Of a stretch of 64,000 nt of DNA, positions 1-14,000 are shown piece by piece. Source of the DNA: Chaunax sp. Z400 (taxonomy: Eukaryota > Chordata > Actinopteri > Lophiiformes > Chaunacidae); the NCBI GenBank assembly GCA_037577475.1, contig CM075197.1, positions 23,431,150 to 23,495,149 on the forward strand. Direction: 5' to 3'. The notes below the pieces were generated by a model that had not been told where the DNA came from, ran no database searches, and was given only the letters and a program-made list of their open reading frames with translations. Position 1 is the stretch's first letter. Each line of letters begins with the position of its first letter. The position numbers were made by a program, and so were the translations under genes.

Positions 1-1967
1 CTCCAGATGACGAAGAACAAACCGTTAACAGGCAGAAAGAGCAGAAAGTATTGAGCATTCAGCGCTCGTATACTTTTGAAAAGGAGCTGCCTCTTGATCC
101 TGCCGACACCTATGAATGAAGCTAATCTGATCTCACCTTCAAACTGCAAGCTTAGCTGGAAAGCGCTCAGAGAACGGACGCCTCCGCCAACGTCGGTGTA
201 ACTAAACCCTGCATCAGAAAATCAGAAAATAGTTTTCTCATCCAAGAGCCCTTTCTGCAATTTCCATCAGGATTCAGGCGTCTGGAAGAAGAAACGTGTG
301 CGTTTTATTTGGTATCACTGTGCAGAGATCATCAATTGATGTATCATCGCAGCCAGGGCAGAGCAAGCACTACGGTGATGTCACCATGATGATGTGGCTT
401 GAATTGGATCTGCCTCATGCCAAATTAAGTAACATTTGGAGCCATTAATTTGTCATCAGTCGTTTATGAGTCATCAACAAAAATGTGATTTTCCATAAAT
501 GGAGGATCATCGATGTAACATCTTACCTTTCACAGATCCATGAAATCTATTTTAATGTCTCTGAATCTGCGTTATCTGAGCTACATATTGAGGGCAGTTT
601 CTCTTTTTTCCGTACTGTGGCCCAATACATATTAGCTCCCCTCCAAATACATATATTTTAATCTCACAGATCTGAATTATGATCTGGATCTAATTGTGCG
701 TAGAGGTGGAGCATGATCCACCAGGGAGGTTCTGTTTTCACCCATGTTGGTTTGTCAGCAGGATTAAGCCGACTCTGATTGAATTACGATAGTCATTAAA
801 AATTAATAAGGAACAAAAATAAATACAGGTTGTTATTTTCATATCATAAATACCCAAGCAAATTTGCAGGTGAAACAGATTTATGTTTTTAAATCCCTTG
901 AGTGCACAATAAACCTGATTGAATCGATCATAGTGAGCAATAAATGAGATTCTGGGCCTTTTAGGTGCTCAATGCATGGATACATATGGAGCATTTAATT
1001 GTGGGGTTGCAAGCACAAAGCTTTTTTTGTTCAATTGAGGGACTTTTTCATGGCGGTGTGTAATGCATAAATTTCACGCTGCACTGTGGAGCAAATAAAG
1101 AGTGATTTCAGAATAAAGTGGAGATATAGTGACTTTAATTACCAGCATTGCTGGCGACTGTGTGGGAGTGAAGGGCTTTTTAATTTGACCAACATAAGCG
1201 GTCATATTTTCTTTACATCCGTTTCTTTATATCCCTGTACAATTAATTTATACAGAGTGTTTCTAACACCCCTGACTGGCTAAAATATGTATATATTTTT
1301 TTTACTTTTAATCACTAGTTTTTGCCTTCTGCAGTTCCTACAAGTCAGACCCTGACAGAGGAACATATTGGTATAAAAATACTTTAATTACTTCACATAT
1401 ATTGTACCGTGACAAACACAAAACCACAGCACAGATGGCTGTTAACAGTGCCATGGATCTTCCACCCTTGGGAAAACTATACCCTAACCGTCCACACTTA
1501 CACTCTGCTCTCACTTGACTGCTCCGTCCGTTCTTCTTCCTCTTATAGAGCTTTGTACTTCTACACTGGAACTTCTCTTTCCCTGTCTACACCTCCAATC
1601 CTCTCCCTCTCTCTCTCTCTCCCTCTGCCCATGGCGATCTTCTTCAGCTCTATCCCATCTCTCCTTATGCCCTTTCATCTCTCAGTTGTTCGGTGTCTTT
1701 ATCCTCTCCCCTACTGGGAAGACAGCTCAGTCGCGAGCTCTACAAGGGAACGGTGATCGGCTCTGAGTTTATAATTAGTTGTCCTTAAGGGCGGCCTGGC
1801 CCACGTCCTCTGCAGATGGTGGGGACATTTTTATCCTGCAGAAACAGCAACCAGGGCAAAACACAGACAAATACACTCACGCTCACAATAGAGAAAAACA
1901 CAGTATCACACGAACGCTCCTGCACGTGTACGGGCTTGTAGGTAGTCTGTTTTTGTTTTTTACTCAC
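1..1967. other. stac2 intron sequence, no further coding exon seen
   Basis: I searched the minus strand for the expected SH3 continuation (WWKGK, GFFPANFV) and found nothing. This is therefore read as the left part of the intron after exon 8. It is AT-rich, with a CT-rich stretch near 1596-1630. Confidence 0.6.
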
Positions 1968-2056
1968 TGTAGTTCCAGGTCGTTCTGTTCCTGAGGCAGA
2001 AACTTGTAGAGGGCTACATAGGTGTGGATGGAGTGGACTTCAATTCGCTTGGGAAC
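1968..2056 (-). CDS. stac2: stac2 coding exon 8 (start of SH3 domain; last exon in window)
   Basis: Acceptor TTGTCTCCAG|GTTCCC, donor CTACA|GTGAGT. It encodes VPKRIEVHSIHTYVALYKFL and PQEQNDLELQ, the ALYKF start of an SH3 fold. The next exon should encode the DDSNEDWW segment; none was seen to the left. Confidence 0.93.
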
Positions 2057-5000
2057 CTGGAGACAAGGGAGGGGAGGTGGTGAGACAGAAATATACATTC
2101 ACATAGAGTGGCAGTCTGCACGGGGGGGGGGTTAAAAATAGGCCGTACCTTCACACTGCTCTCCTCTGCAGGAGTCTGAGCTTGGTCGCTGCTCTCATCC
2201 TCCTCCTTCTCGATCTCGGTGGAGGGGAGAGGCGGATCTGGAGGTAGCAAGACATTTTTTTTTTTTTTTTTCTTTAAGAAGCTGCACACACATGTATTTT
2301 TTCACAGCCAGACACGGTAGATTCTCTCTCACATGCAGACAGACATGTACGGAACGAGTAAAAATAAATTTGCATAGACACACATGGAGGCACACAGTAC
2401 TGTACATATGCATATCCACATAGATACAAACAGCAGTGTTTACCCCCTGCCTCCTGAGTTATCTCTTCTTCTACGCTGCACTGTCTCTGCTGACTCTCCT
2501 CACCTCCCTCCCCCTTATCAAAGAAGGAAATGGAGAGGAAAAGATAAAACGTTAGTACCAAGACATGAAAGAGGTTGCATTAGTAGTTCTCAGTAAAAAA
2601 AAAAAAAGACCTGCATTCATGATCTATATTCTGTTATGTATGGGAAAAATTGCAGGAGGTTTAAGGGGAATTGCACACTTGCAGATAGATCAGCACCATC
2701 CATTATGCTACTCCAATGGCTTTACCATATAAAAATTGGATCTAAGTAAGGGACTAGCATGACCCCAAAGAGTAGAAACTTTTGTGAAGCTTTTAAAGTG
2801 AATTTTCAAGCAAAAATTTGACATTCTGGGAATTGTGCTGGTTTGCTCTCTGGCTGAGTTAGGAGAGAGAGGACTGATACCGCTCTATATTAGCTAAATT
2901 GAAGACGTGAAATTGGAAATAGTCCGGCACACAACCCCACAAAAAAATGGCTTTTACACATTTGTATGCTGTACAGATAAAGCGTGTGAGCATTAGAGGT
3001 GCTAGTGGGTGGATTTTGCTACCTTCACACTTTTTCCAGTCTTTTCTGCTATGCTAAGCAAACCGGCAGAATTAATCCAGCAGAATTATGAACTATGGAG
3101 CATTGCTTAATGCTACAAATCACTGCCCAGTGAGTTGACCAATGGACCAACATCATAAAAACTTAACGCACGTCTTAATCACACAGGATCCAACTGTCCT
3201 CTACCCCCAAACCACTGGGTGAAGATGTCATACCAGGCTGCGTGTTGGCGACTCCAGACTGGAGCGGCTCATCTGCGCCAAGGACGTCCCATAGCGCAAG
3301 GCGGCGTACACAGGGTCTACACGCATCCGCACAGCTTCTGAAACCACACACATCCATAAAACTCATGCATGCACACACCTCTCTTCACTATATCTGCAAA
3401 CACTCGTGCAAATTGGTCACGCAAAAAACACTGCTCCACACACGCACACGCACCAAAATTCAGACGACACACTGAGATTCAACCGCACATCATTATTATT
3501 TTTGCCTGTGCCGATCTGGAGGAGCCAGAGGGTCTAAATATAACCAAAGCAACACAGTCAGCGACATATCAGAGTGACCCACTTTAGATCTGAGAGCGAA
3601 CACCGGCCAAAAGTTTAGGAGACATCAACAGATTCCAATAAGTCTACATGCTTTGATGCATCTATAAATTCACTTATTGGCAGGAGATGTGTCTTTGTTT
3701 TAATAGCTATGATATGTGGAGCTTTAGCAGAGTAGAAAGGGAATAGGAGATGAGAGTTAAAATATGGAAATCCTCAGACGGAGTTTATTGCTACATTTCA
3801 TGTAAATGGCAGTGCTTGGTGGTATCATACTATTGCTGAGGTTAGGAATTCAATTTTCTGCAGCTTTCTCCACCCAGCTCAACACGAGTCAAACGGGGGC
3901 AGAGGGATTTGTTTTTCTGCAAGCCCAGATGTGCCGCACAAAGTCATAAACATTTCATATTGAAGTTATGCTCTCGTCAGATGTGTGCTAAATTAAACAG
4001 GAATGCTGAAGGCAGAAATTCTGCAGCAGGAATGTCTGTAGTGTGACACGTGGAACTATTTCATTACGGTGATGAAGCTTGTTTGTGCTTTTGCAGTTTC
4101 GGTGGGAAGACGGTAAACAGGAGACCAGGGGTAAAAATGCAAGAGGTCCGATAAGTCAACCCTCCGGCCCAGTTGAGGTCCAGGTCTGAGGTCCCTAACC
4201 CCAAATAATAATAATAATAATAATAATGTAAAAAAATAAAATTTCCAAAATTCTTTCATAAAAAAAGAGCAACCCCAGAGATTTGAATGCGGGTCGTCTG
4301 CATGAGAGACCGTTCAATGACTAAAAGAACGTTTTCTGTATCTTTATGTCAATCCCTTTGATGACAAAAATTAATAACAGGCCTCTCTTTTTTCCCCCAC
4401 TTTTGTCAAAACGTTTTGCAGTCCGTGTGGAAGCCTCTCGGGGTCCAGATTTGGCCCCTGGTCCACCAATTGATTACCCCTGCAGTAGAGAGTGGTCCAG
4501 AGACTCTATAATCCTCCCCTCTATACAAGTAATTATTTTCATGGAGTCTCTAGGCTCATCTTTCCCTTCAGTGCAGAAAGGATAAGTATATGTGACGTGG
4601 CTTCATATACATCTTCATATATATCTTCATATAAATCTTTATCAGCCACTTATGTGCTTATTATGATAAATTAAATTATTTAATATTCTATTTTAAATCA
4701 TTTTATTTTTACATTATTACAATACAAATTATAAGCCGTCCAATAACAACCACAGTCCGACCAGTGACTAATATTTTAACCTTTACAACATAATTCAGAG
4801 CGGTGCTTCCTCTAGTCTAAACCAGCCTGAATCAAAACCACGTGTACAAATCCTTCCATGCATAATTTCATTTTTTTAATAAATAGGTCATTGCAAGATT
4901 TCAACTAAGGGCATTAAATTATACACTTCACACCTGCAGCTCTCAGCTTTAATAAATAAGGTTTAATATCAGACTATAAACTCATTTGCCAGAAGGCAGC

Positions 5001-8000
5001 TGATGGAAAATTATAGCGTCTGTGAAGAATCCACCATAAAATTTGTCATCTAATACTAATGTGCGTAAACATGAGCTCAGTATTTTATCAAGGCCTTTGT
5101 TAGCAATAATTATGATGACACTTTGAAATGTGTGACTGCGAGTTTGGCAGGTTGCGGTTTCAGCTGGCCCTGGCAGGGTCCCAGGCATCGTGGTGCAGCG
5201 CTTGCGGCGATAGCAGAGCTCTAGGTTAATTGTGCCCTGATTCATGGACAGTACAAGGACGTGACAGCATGAGGTGCTAACCGTGATTCAGAGAGGCATA
5301 CAGTATGTGAGATGAAGGACTGTATGTCTCACACAGATGTTCATCCAAAGGTATGGCGGAGAAAAAAAACGAGCTCCGTTTAAGAGATGATGGTGAAAGG
5401 GAGGCAAAAAGCCTACTCTGTCCAGAACAACAACAAAAAAAACAACATCAGACTGTCAGGTTTTGTTTGTGCTGCAGACTCTGTTGAGTTTATCAACGCT
5501 CCTCCAATCTAGATTTGCTGAGCCACCACTGTGATCGCCTTGAAGACGATGCCGTGTGACAACGCAAAGAAAAAAAACTTCTCAGCTTTCAGCAAAAACG
5601 TTGATGTGTAAACGGGGCCTGAGTAAACACGCCCCCTTCATTCAGACTAAGTGACGAAACATCCTAGTAGGGAAATAACACATACTATTCTCTTCTTAAA
5701 TTAAAGGTAGTTGGACTCGACTGTGATCCTTACAACTTACCCAGAAACCTTTGGTCCGATGACATTCTAACATGTGGCCGGGAATCGAGTTTCCTGACAT
5801 TTCATCAGATTTTGACGCCAGGGAAATCAAACAAAACAAAGCCTGAAGGCAAACAAAAGTCTCGACGCCTTGTCGTACAGCAGGGTGGGATTTGTTGGTG
5901 AAGTTGAAGTGCTGAGGACACGAATGGATGAAAAGGTTTGTATAAATACACTGTAGTTTCATCCCACCTTGGAGAGACGTGTTCGCTTGCAGCAGTGTTG
6001 ATGTTTGCAGTTATGTGCGGAGTGTAATCCTGCACCTCATTTGCCATATCCCGCATCATTAGGGCGACTTGATGAAGCTGAGAATGTCGGTTTGACCCAC
6101 AATGAGCTTCTTGACAAACGTGATAAAGTCTTTGAGGATTTGTTGATCACAGATCTCTGATTCAGGGCTTGCGATCTGCAGCGATCCATTTACTTCTCTT
6201 TTCTGTAGCTCTGGCAGTAAAAAGCTTTCGACAAGAAATCTGAGCCATTTGTACATTCGATTGCATAACGGCTGTTTCCTATTTTAGATGTGCTTTTTTT
6301 GTGTTTCTGATGATAGCATTCAAGCCGAAGAGTGACTCTGCCACCCAGTAAGAGCTTTGTGCCACTCATTGGGCGTAACCACACCGACCTCTGCCTACTG
6401 TGACGTCACATGCATAGCCTCTATTCAAACATATAGGACCATGAGTAATCGTATAATATGCATCATTATAATGTTTATCAAGCTTTAAACATGCAAGCTG
6501 TAGTACCATGCAATAAATTCATATCCTGCTTCAGCCAAAGGACATACAGTCCAAACATTAAACAGAGATAGAAAAAAAATAAACATTGGAACTTATAAAT
6601 ATTTATTCATATACTTCCAGGGTACAGACCGTCCATCAGCCTCCAAGAGACACTGAATTTATTGGTCCTCTTTATATTTTTCGACTTCCTGCTCCACGGC
6701 TGTCAGGTGAGATGGAGTCAGTTCTGGTTTTATTACAGCGGACACACAAGCACGCACAAAATCTAAAAATAAAGCAAAGGCTAGACGAGAGCGACATCAC
6801 AAAACAAGAGCACATGGGACACATCGATGCACAAATGATCCAACTCACAAACACACACACAGACGCAGGTAGGCTCACCTTGGCTTGGCTGAACTTCCTT
6901 GACGACAGACAATTGGTCATTGACGAGCAGCGGCGAGCTGAAGTTTCGCTTGAATGCTCCAGACTAATGGAGGAGAGCAAAAAGCAGAAGTTTTTCTCAG
7001 TTTCCATTACTTCCAGTTTATAGGCCGAGCAAACGGGGGGGGGGGGAACTGGCTCTTTGTGGTCACTTTAAGGACATTAAGGGAGTCATTTGAAAATGAC
7101 TGAATCAGAAAGACATCAGGACACGCCGACAGACGTGAGCCGACACAGCAGAGGAGCTCATTTCTGCCACTGAGTCACAAACTGAACAAAGTGCTGGTTC
7201 TCTTTGCTGCTAATTAAGAACAATGGATCCACTCAGCCTTACTGGTGTTGACATGCCATTCTGTGTAAGTATGTGTGTGTGTGTGTGTGTGTTTGTATGC
7301 ACGACTGCAATTTAACACTGAATTAAGCGCAGCAAGTGTTTCAGTGGAGATATCAGTTCGTCTTCGCCTTGACTCGCAAACGAGCCGCTCACTTTGTCAC
7401 ATCGTGCTGACATGAGGGATACTGTGGATCAAAAGGTGCCCAGAGGTTGATGTCCAGGATCCAGTGTGATGATATTCTACCCGACGCGGCCCTCATCACT
7501 CCCCTGATTCTTCTCCTCTCCGTCTTTGTGCTTCTCTTCCCCCGCTTGCACTGAGCCCTCTCCAACACAGCGCTCTTAAAATTTTCCGAGTGGCTCTCAG
7601 AAGGTCTCACCTCCTTCTGCATGCTAATGTCCTCTGTCCGACGCTAGAGGATAAACACAAAATCTCTGTCTGAAGTCACTCCCTATTACTGCCTAGTGCA
7701 CCGTTCTCTCCCTTTGCCTTTGTCCTTCACTCAGTGTCAAACTTAAAAATGTAAAAGCCCACAATACGGAATAAGCAGCGCATGAAAATGACTGTTTGCT
7801 AAAAATATCCACAACATAAAATCTTTATCTTTGGTCTCACGATGTCTTGAATCTCAATTTTTGCTCACTATTGAATGTTTATTTATGGGTTAGTGAATAA
7901 GTTCACTATAAAGCATGTGGATATTTTTATTCTCTGGCCCCAAAGGGAAGGGTGAAGTGATTAATTGCATTGTTTCCGCCTCATCAGCACCTCACATCTC

Positions 8001-11000
8001 TGAATAAACAGACTGAAAACATTATCCTGCCCTATTACCATATGCATCTGTCTCCTGTCTGCTTTTTCACTTCAGCTGCACGTATGGCTGGTGTATCAAG
8101 ATATATCTGCCCCCAGTACAAGAGCGTTGCAGTGTTTATGTGTGTGTTGATGCAGGGGATGGTTGTGTGCAGTGATGTAGCGTTTCCCCTCCTCCTGCTG
8201 TGTTTTTTGTACACTGTGCTGCTGCAATATTGTACATTTCCCCACTGTGGGACTAATAAAGGGATATCTTATCTTATCTTATAAACTAAATGGGAGGGGT
8301 TGAGGAAGAGAGAGTCTGTATCACATCACTCATTTTGGTCCATTTTTACTCTCTTCAACAAGTGTTAAAATTTTCGACTGCAGTGTTCGACTGGAGGGTA
8401 ACTTTAAAACCTTTTCATTTATCATCAAAAATCTGTACATGCACATCAACATCAACATGCACATCAACATCAACATGCACATGCCCCCAGCATCATATGC
8501 TGGAGGCAAACTAAAATTTGTATTTTTTGCACTGCTATTGTAGCAACTTATACCTAATCTTAAGAAAAGAGTGGTATTTGTTTTTGAAGCACATCTTCTA
8601 TCCTGTGTATAATTTCTATGACAAATTGCACATGTATACCAGGAATGACGCAAAATGTTGTTGTTTTTTTTGTTGGTTTTCATTACCATAGTTTTGATAT
8701 TTATTTCTAACCGAGTGCTAAACTAAATGACAGAATTTGTGTTCATACAAATACACTCAGTTTGATTTTGCATGGGCCAGATATGCCATCTCCTAATGCT
8801 GTTGTTTAAATTACATTATATATTATGCATAATTATATATTAAAATTTGTTTTAATAGCTAAGCCTTTATTGAAATTTTGGCTAATCTAGCTTCACAATA
8901 TTTTCCAAATAAAAGACAGATAAAAAGCTGAGGAAACCAAGACAGTCAGTGGTTCTGTTGAGGAAAACCAGTGTTATAAAAGGGCAACATCAAATTCTGC
9001 AAGTGTATTCGCACCTTCCCATGACACGGCTGCTGTGACAGTTCCGAGGTGCACCACAGGTGAGCAGCCATCTTGCACGTTTTACACCGCAGAGCCTGTT
9101 TGGAGTTTCCTGCAGAGAGGGGCAGATAGGAGCGAATGAGAGCAGAGGACGTAGACACGGTAAGAAATACACAGCGGGCTGCAGATCCGTAACAAGCTGG
9201 AAGAGCTAACAAACCAAAGCGGCCTTCAGATCATACGAGCAGGTTTCTGCCTGCTCTGGCTGAGGGCGTAATCAAAAGCTGTCCCAGCTTTATCAAGCTG
9301 CTCCTGCTTGAGGAGGTGACGATAACAGCTTCATAATCAAGGGCTCCTCTTCCAAAACAACCAGCAGAGATTGGAAACCAGCTGGAGGTATTTCAATCAT
9401 AATCGATCTGGCGTTGAGTCATCCTGCTTTGTCATATTTGTTGTGCTGCAGTGATAAAGCCTCTGAGGATTGAGATGTTTTTTCCCTTGTTTGTTACAAG
9501 AAACCCTCCATTGATTGTTGAGTGTTTTTAACAATTTAGGGGTTCAGAGTCTTTATCTTATAAACCCAAGACAAATAGATTTGTGGATTTGTTGTCGAAG
9601 AGGTCTGTTATGGAGAAAAAAAACACAATCCAACAAACTGGATGTCTTGATGAAAAGGACTGCTTTAACTTCGAAGACAAATAAAAAGGGTTCTACTTGA
9701 TCAGGTTAACAAGGAGACCGAGGCTGCTCTGTGTTTGGGGACTGCAGAGGAATACGGCTGGAATGAGGTGATACATTATATAATAAATAGCCTGAACTCA
9801 TAATAGAAGAAAAAAAAAAGCAACAGCACAGATGCAAAGGCAGAGGAACAGGTTGGAGTCTGTAATCAATCACAGTGACAGGAAGTAGATTTAGAAACAC
9901 TAGCAGTGGCTAGATGTCCATGCAAGCAGCAAATTAGAGGTAAAAGCAGTCACATCTGACCCTCAGCAGTTCCTGTTAATATTCTAATGGTTTCCTCACA
10001 GCTATAAACACTGAGGGAGCTGCTTCGAAGACATAAAGTTCGTCCTTTTTTTTGAGGGAGAAGAAGAAAATAAGACAGTGGAGTGAGATCATTTACAATC
10101 ATCTGTTTTAAGGATTTTTTTTCAATGAAACAGGTGACTGTGGAGTGAAACAGGTGGTATGATTGCTACCTCTCTCACATCTGTAGATGGGTATAAATCT
10201 ACAGCTGGCAGCTGGTTAGCTTAGCATAGCAAAATAGACTCAAAACAGAGGGAATTTAGGAGGGCAGTCGGTGGAGCGAGTACCTGCACCAAGGCAAAAC
10301 AATATATCTGAAGTTGTACCTCATCAACTTTATTGATTTTTATACTACAGTGTGGCTGTAATAGACTGGCCTGTTTGCAGTCCATATCTGTCCCACATTG
10401 AAAAAGTGCGACTCATTATTAAGAGCGAAATGAAACAACAGAGACCTCAGACTGTTGAGAAACTGATGTTGTAAATCAAGCAAGAATCCGACAGGAGATT
10501 TGACAGAAGAGTTCCACTTCAACAATGTCCTTTGTTAAAAATAAAGGTGAAGTAACACAACGGTAAATATGAACCTGTCCAAATGTGTTGCAGGCATCAA
10601 ATATACAATGAGCATATATTTATACAAAACAATAAAGTCTATCAGTTCAAATATTAAATATTTTTGAACTGTATTTGGGTTAGAAATAATTTATAAAATC
10701 ATTGTATTCTATTTTTTTGGACATTTTACATAAATTCCAAATTCGCAGCTTTGAATGACATCCGTCGGGTAGTTTATGCGTAACAGATGGAAATGGTGAA
10801 AAAAAAGTCCTATCTTGCAATGTCAAAGAAAGTGAAAAGAAAATTCCTTGATCTACACCTTGATCCTCTATTAAATTACTTCAGAATCGAATGGGTTCTT
10901 TCCTGCCACATGCAAAACCCGTGGAGTAGTTTTATGATAACATATGACGTCATCTAGTTTGCACAAGATCGGACGCCCTTCAGCAGAGATGGAGGACTTC

Positions 11001-14000
11001 AGTGAAAGCTGCAGATTGAAAACGGACTTGAATCCAGGAAGTAGATTGAGCAACTTACCCACTATCATGTGCTTGCAGTGCTGGCAGTTGGTCGGCTTAC
11101 GAAAGACATGGTCCTGGAAACAGTGGGTAATCTGGGGTCGGACAGGCTTGGTGGGCAGCGATGGGGAAAGGCTCAGAGAGGGGGAGTGGGAGGAGATGGA
11201 GGGGTTGGGGCTTAGAGATGGTGAATTGGAAGGCGAGCGTTCGCCGACGAGAGGAGAGCCGGGCAGCAGGGGAGGAGAAGGAGGTGGCGGGTCGGTGATG
11301 AAGTCTGGGGGCAGCCGAGCATCGCTGTAGGATCTTTGGAAGAAGTTCTCCATGCTTTTGCTGCGCATGATGGTCTTGAAGGACAATGAGCGCTTTAGTC
11401 TCTGAAGCTGCACAGACACAGAGAGACACAGAGAAAGACGTTACACTAATAACAGAGTAAGCACAAGATAAGCAAGAACGCTGCGCCACATTTGGGAGCA
11501 ATAACAAATGTCCAATATGCCCTCAGGACAGCACAGGCAATATCCCAGCATCCATAAACACTCTGCTCCGATCTGTGCGCCATGGGGAAAGAGGGTGACT
11601 CATGAAATGTAATATTACCTCATAAGGAAACAACATATTAATAGCAGAGTTACATGTTCCCTTTAGTGAGGTTAAGCATGCCCTTTGCAGTCACATCTAA
11701 CATGGCAGTTTGTGCATTTGGCCCATGGGTAAACAAGATAAGCCTTTTTCTTTGACCTTACATTGAGGACTGCCATGAATCAATGTGCTTCCTTTATAGT
11801 GGTGGCAGGGGGGGCTATTTCGACTGAAACAAGACCGTATACCCATTATTATAATTTAATCATTTATCAACAGCCTGTCGTCAGGGCTCTTAATCTGAAA
11901 GTCTGCTCATTGGACAGGATGCACAGGGCCAAACTGGCCGGCCTACAACATGAAACAATATCCAATTTCATGCATATCGACATAACCAGCCGTGTCGAAC
12001 AAACAACCTTAAAGAATTGAGGGTTGCTTGCGTGTTCAAAATCCAAACACACGAGTGAACACAACATCAGCAGCCGTCTACGACTCTCTCTCTCTGCAGC
12101 CATCCAGCATCGATTGGGTTGGATAAATGCACGTTTCCTGACATTTCCCTCTGGGCCTGTGTAGAGATGATGATGCTAGTTTCCTTTGGGACAGGCGGCC
12201 ATTTGTTACCCTGACATGAAGTGGCAGCCGGGGGAGCAGTGTGAGGGGCGTGGTTGTGTCAGGAGGGCAGGAGCGGATCGACACTGACAGACAAGCAGAC
12301 CAATTATTGGCGGGGCACCGACACTGTGTTGCACACGCTCTTGTCTGTCTGCCTGTCTGCACTCACACTGCACAGCGCCAAGCATAATCACTTTACACAG
12401 ACATGCTGTTTACAGGTCTGCGAGTCTGGGAATAAGATATGAAAACAGTTTGTGTGTTTGAGTTTGAGTGTGTGTCTTTGTGAAGGACGCATGGGGTGAA
12501 GAGCGTGAGAACAAAAGTCTACGTGTTTAACTGAGTGCAGGATTGCACAAATCTACATGTTTGCTTTAAATCTCTCTTAGAATTGAATTTTCAGATCACA
12601 CTGTTGAAGAAAAGCTCGTAGACTAATACACTATATTACTATTACAGCTATGGATGCACAGAATAATGTTATTCTCTGTATATTGAACCTAAAGTGTAAA
12701 GTATTTATAAGTTGTAACTTAATTACTGATGTAAACACGGTGAGAAAATATTGTCAGTCTGATATCCTGGACTGTGATGTACAGGTTTTGCTCTTTGGTG
12801 GAAGATTCAGGATTCCTCCCTGTAATCTAAAACACCATCAGCATTCATTTATATCTATGGCAGTTAACATAAACGGAGATGTGCAGTATGTCCTCAATGC
12901 TCCATTTGTATGTACTGTAGTATTTGGGACAAGTGGATTGGTAGAGATTGTTTAGTGTATTCTGTCATTGTGTTTCTTGTATGAAACTGTTCTGTACCTC
13001 TATAAGAAACCAAGTATCGACCGTTGCAAGGACCCTGTTGGAATTGGTCGGATTATTATTTTTCTTTGTCCAAATAAATATAGGTTTGAGGGCCTGAACA
13101 TGACACTTTGTACGCTCGTCATTCGTGGTAAAAGTGTGCATGTTTTACGGGTTTTGGCAACGGGTGTGGCAAAATGGCTCGCTAGCGCCCCCTAAAGCGC
13201 AGCATCACCTTTCATCTAGATGTACAATATTAGGTAGGCATGTGTTTCGTACCTAGATCTACAAAAACAAGTCTGCCATTTTGAATTTTGCGCCTATTTT
13301 TTTTTGCAATTCAAACACATACTTTTAACAAACCACTCCTAGAGATTTACCCCGTTTGACTTCTGATTTGTTCAGTACAGTCTTAATTCAATCATGAAAA
13401 GTTATAAAAATTCTGAGTTTTGAGTGAACGGCGTATAGCCGTGGAGGCGAGGTGACATTTTGCCATGAAACAGGAAGTTGATACAACCCCCAAAACACCT
13501 TGACGATGCTTTATTGGTATTAAAGTGAGTTTTTAATAGAACGGTGTAGCTGTGACTGTGTGGCAAATAACAGTTTCAGGTTTGGGTGAGACAAAATGGA
13601 TCAATAGTACAAAGTAGCCTTTCACAGTGCGTTTGGCCTACATGAATGAAATTTAGTGGGATGTAAAAAAAAAGAAAAAAATAAAGTCTTTTGGTGCCAT
13701 GACATAAACATAGAAAGAATTTACACTGCAATTTAGGTGTCATTTTATCATAAGCTTACTGCTGACCATTAGAAAGAATGCAGACTCAAGACACTTTTCG
13801 GACAGCTCTGTCCACTTATTCTACCGTCTGTGCCGTCTACATTACCCACAATTCAACTTGACAGCCGACGGTTCGAGAGTGTGTTTACGTTAGTGGCTGA
13901 CATATCCTCAAGTAGAGATGAGGAGTGAGCCACAGAAGTCTGGTGTCCTCACTTTTTTTTTTTTTTTTAAATCACCACAGTGGAGTCTTCAGCCCGAACT

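Larger units (their letters stand above)
6964..9014. other. stac2 intron 3
   Basis: Holds a GT microsatellite at 7267-7292, a LINE-like tail near 8090-8283 and a short tandem repeat near 8436-8483. Otherwise no feature was recognised. Confidence 0.6.

Noticed and set aside
4255..4320. B-box-like tRNA-derived SINE promoter on the minus strand
   Set aside because: The GCATTCAAATCTC similarity is weak, and no A box or tRNA fold could be placed.
6586..7023. 145-codon plus-strand open frame
   Set aside because: Antisense to stac2 exon 4, begins with repeat-like sequence and shows no family resemblance.
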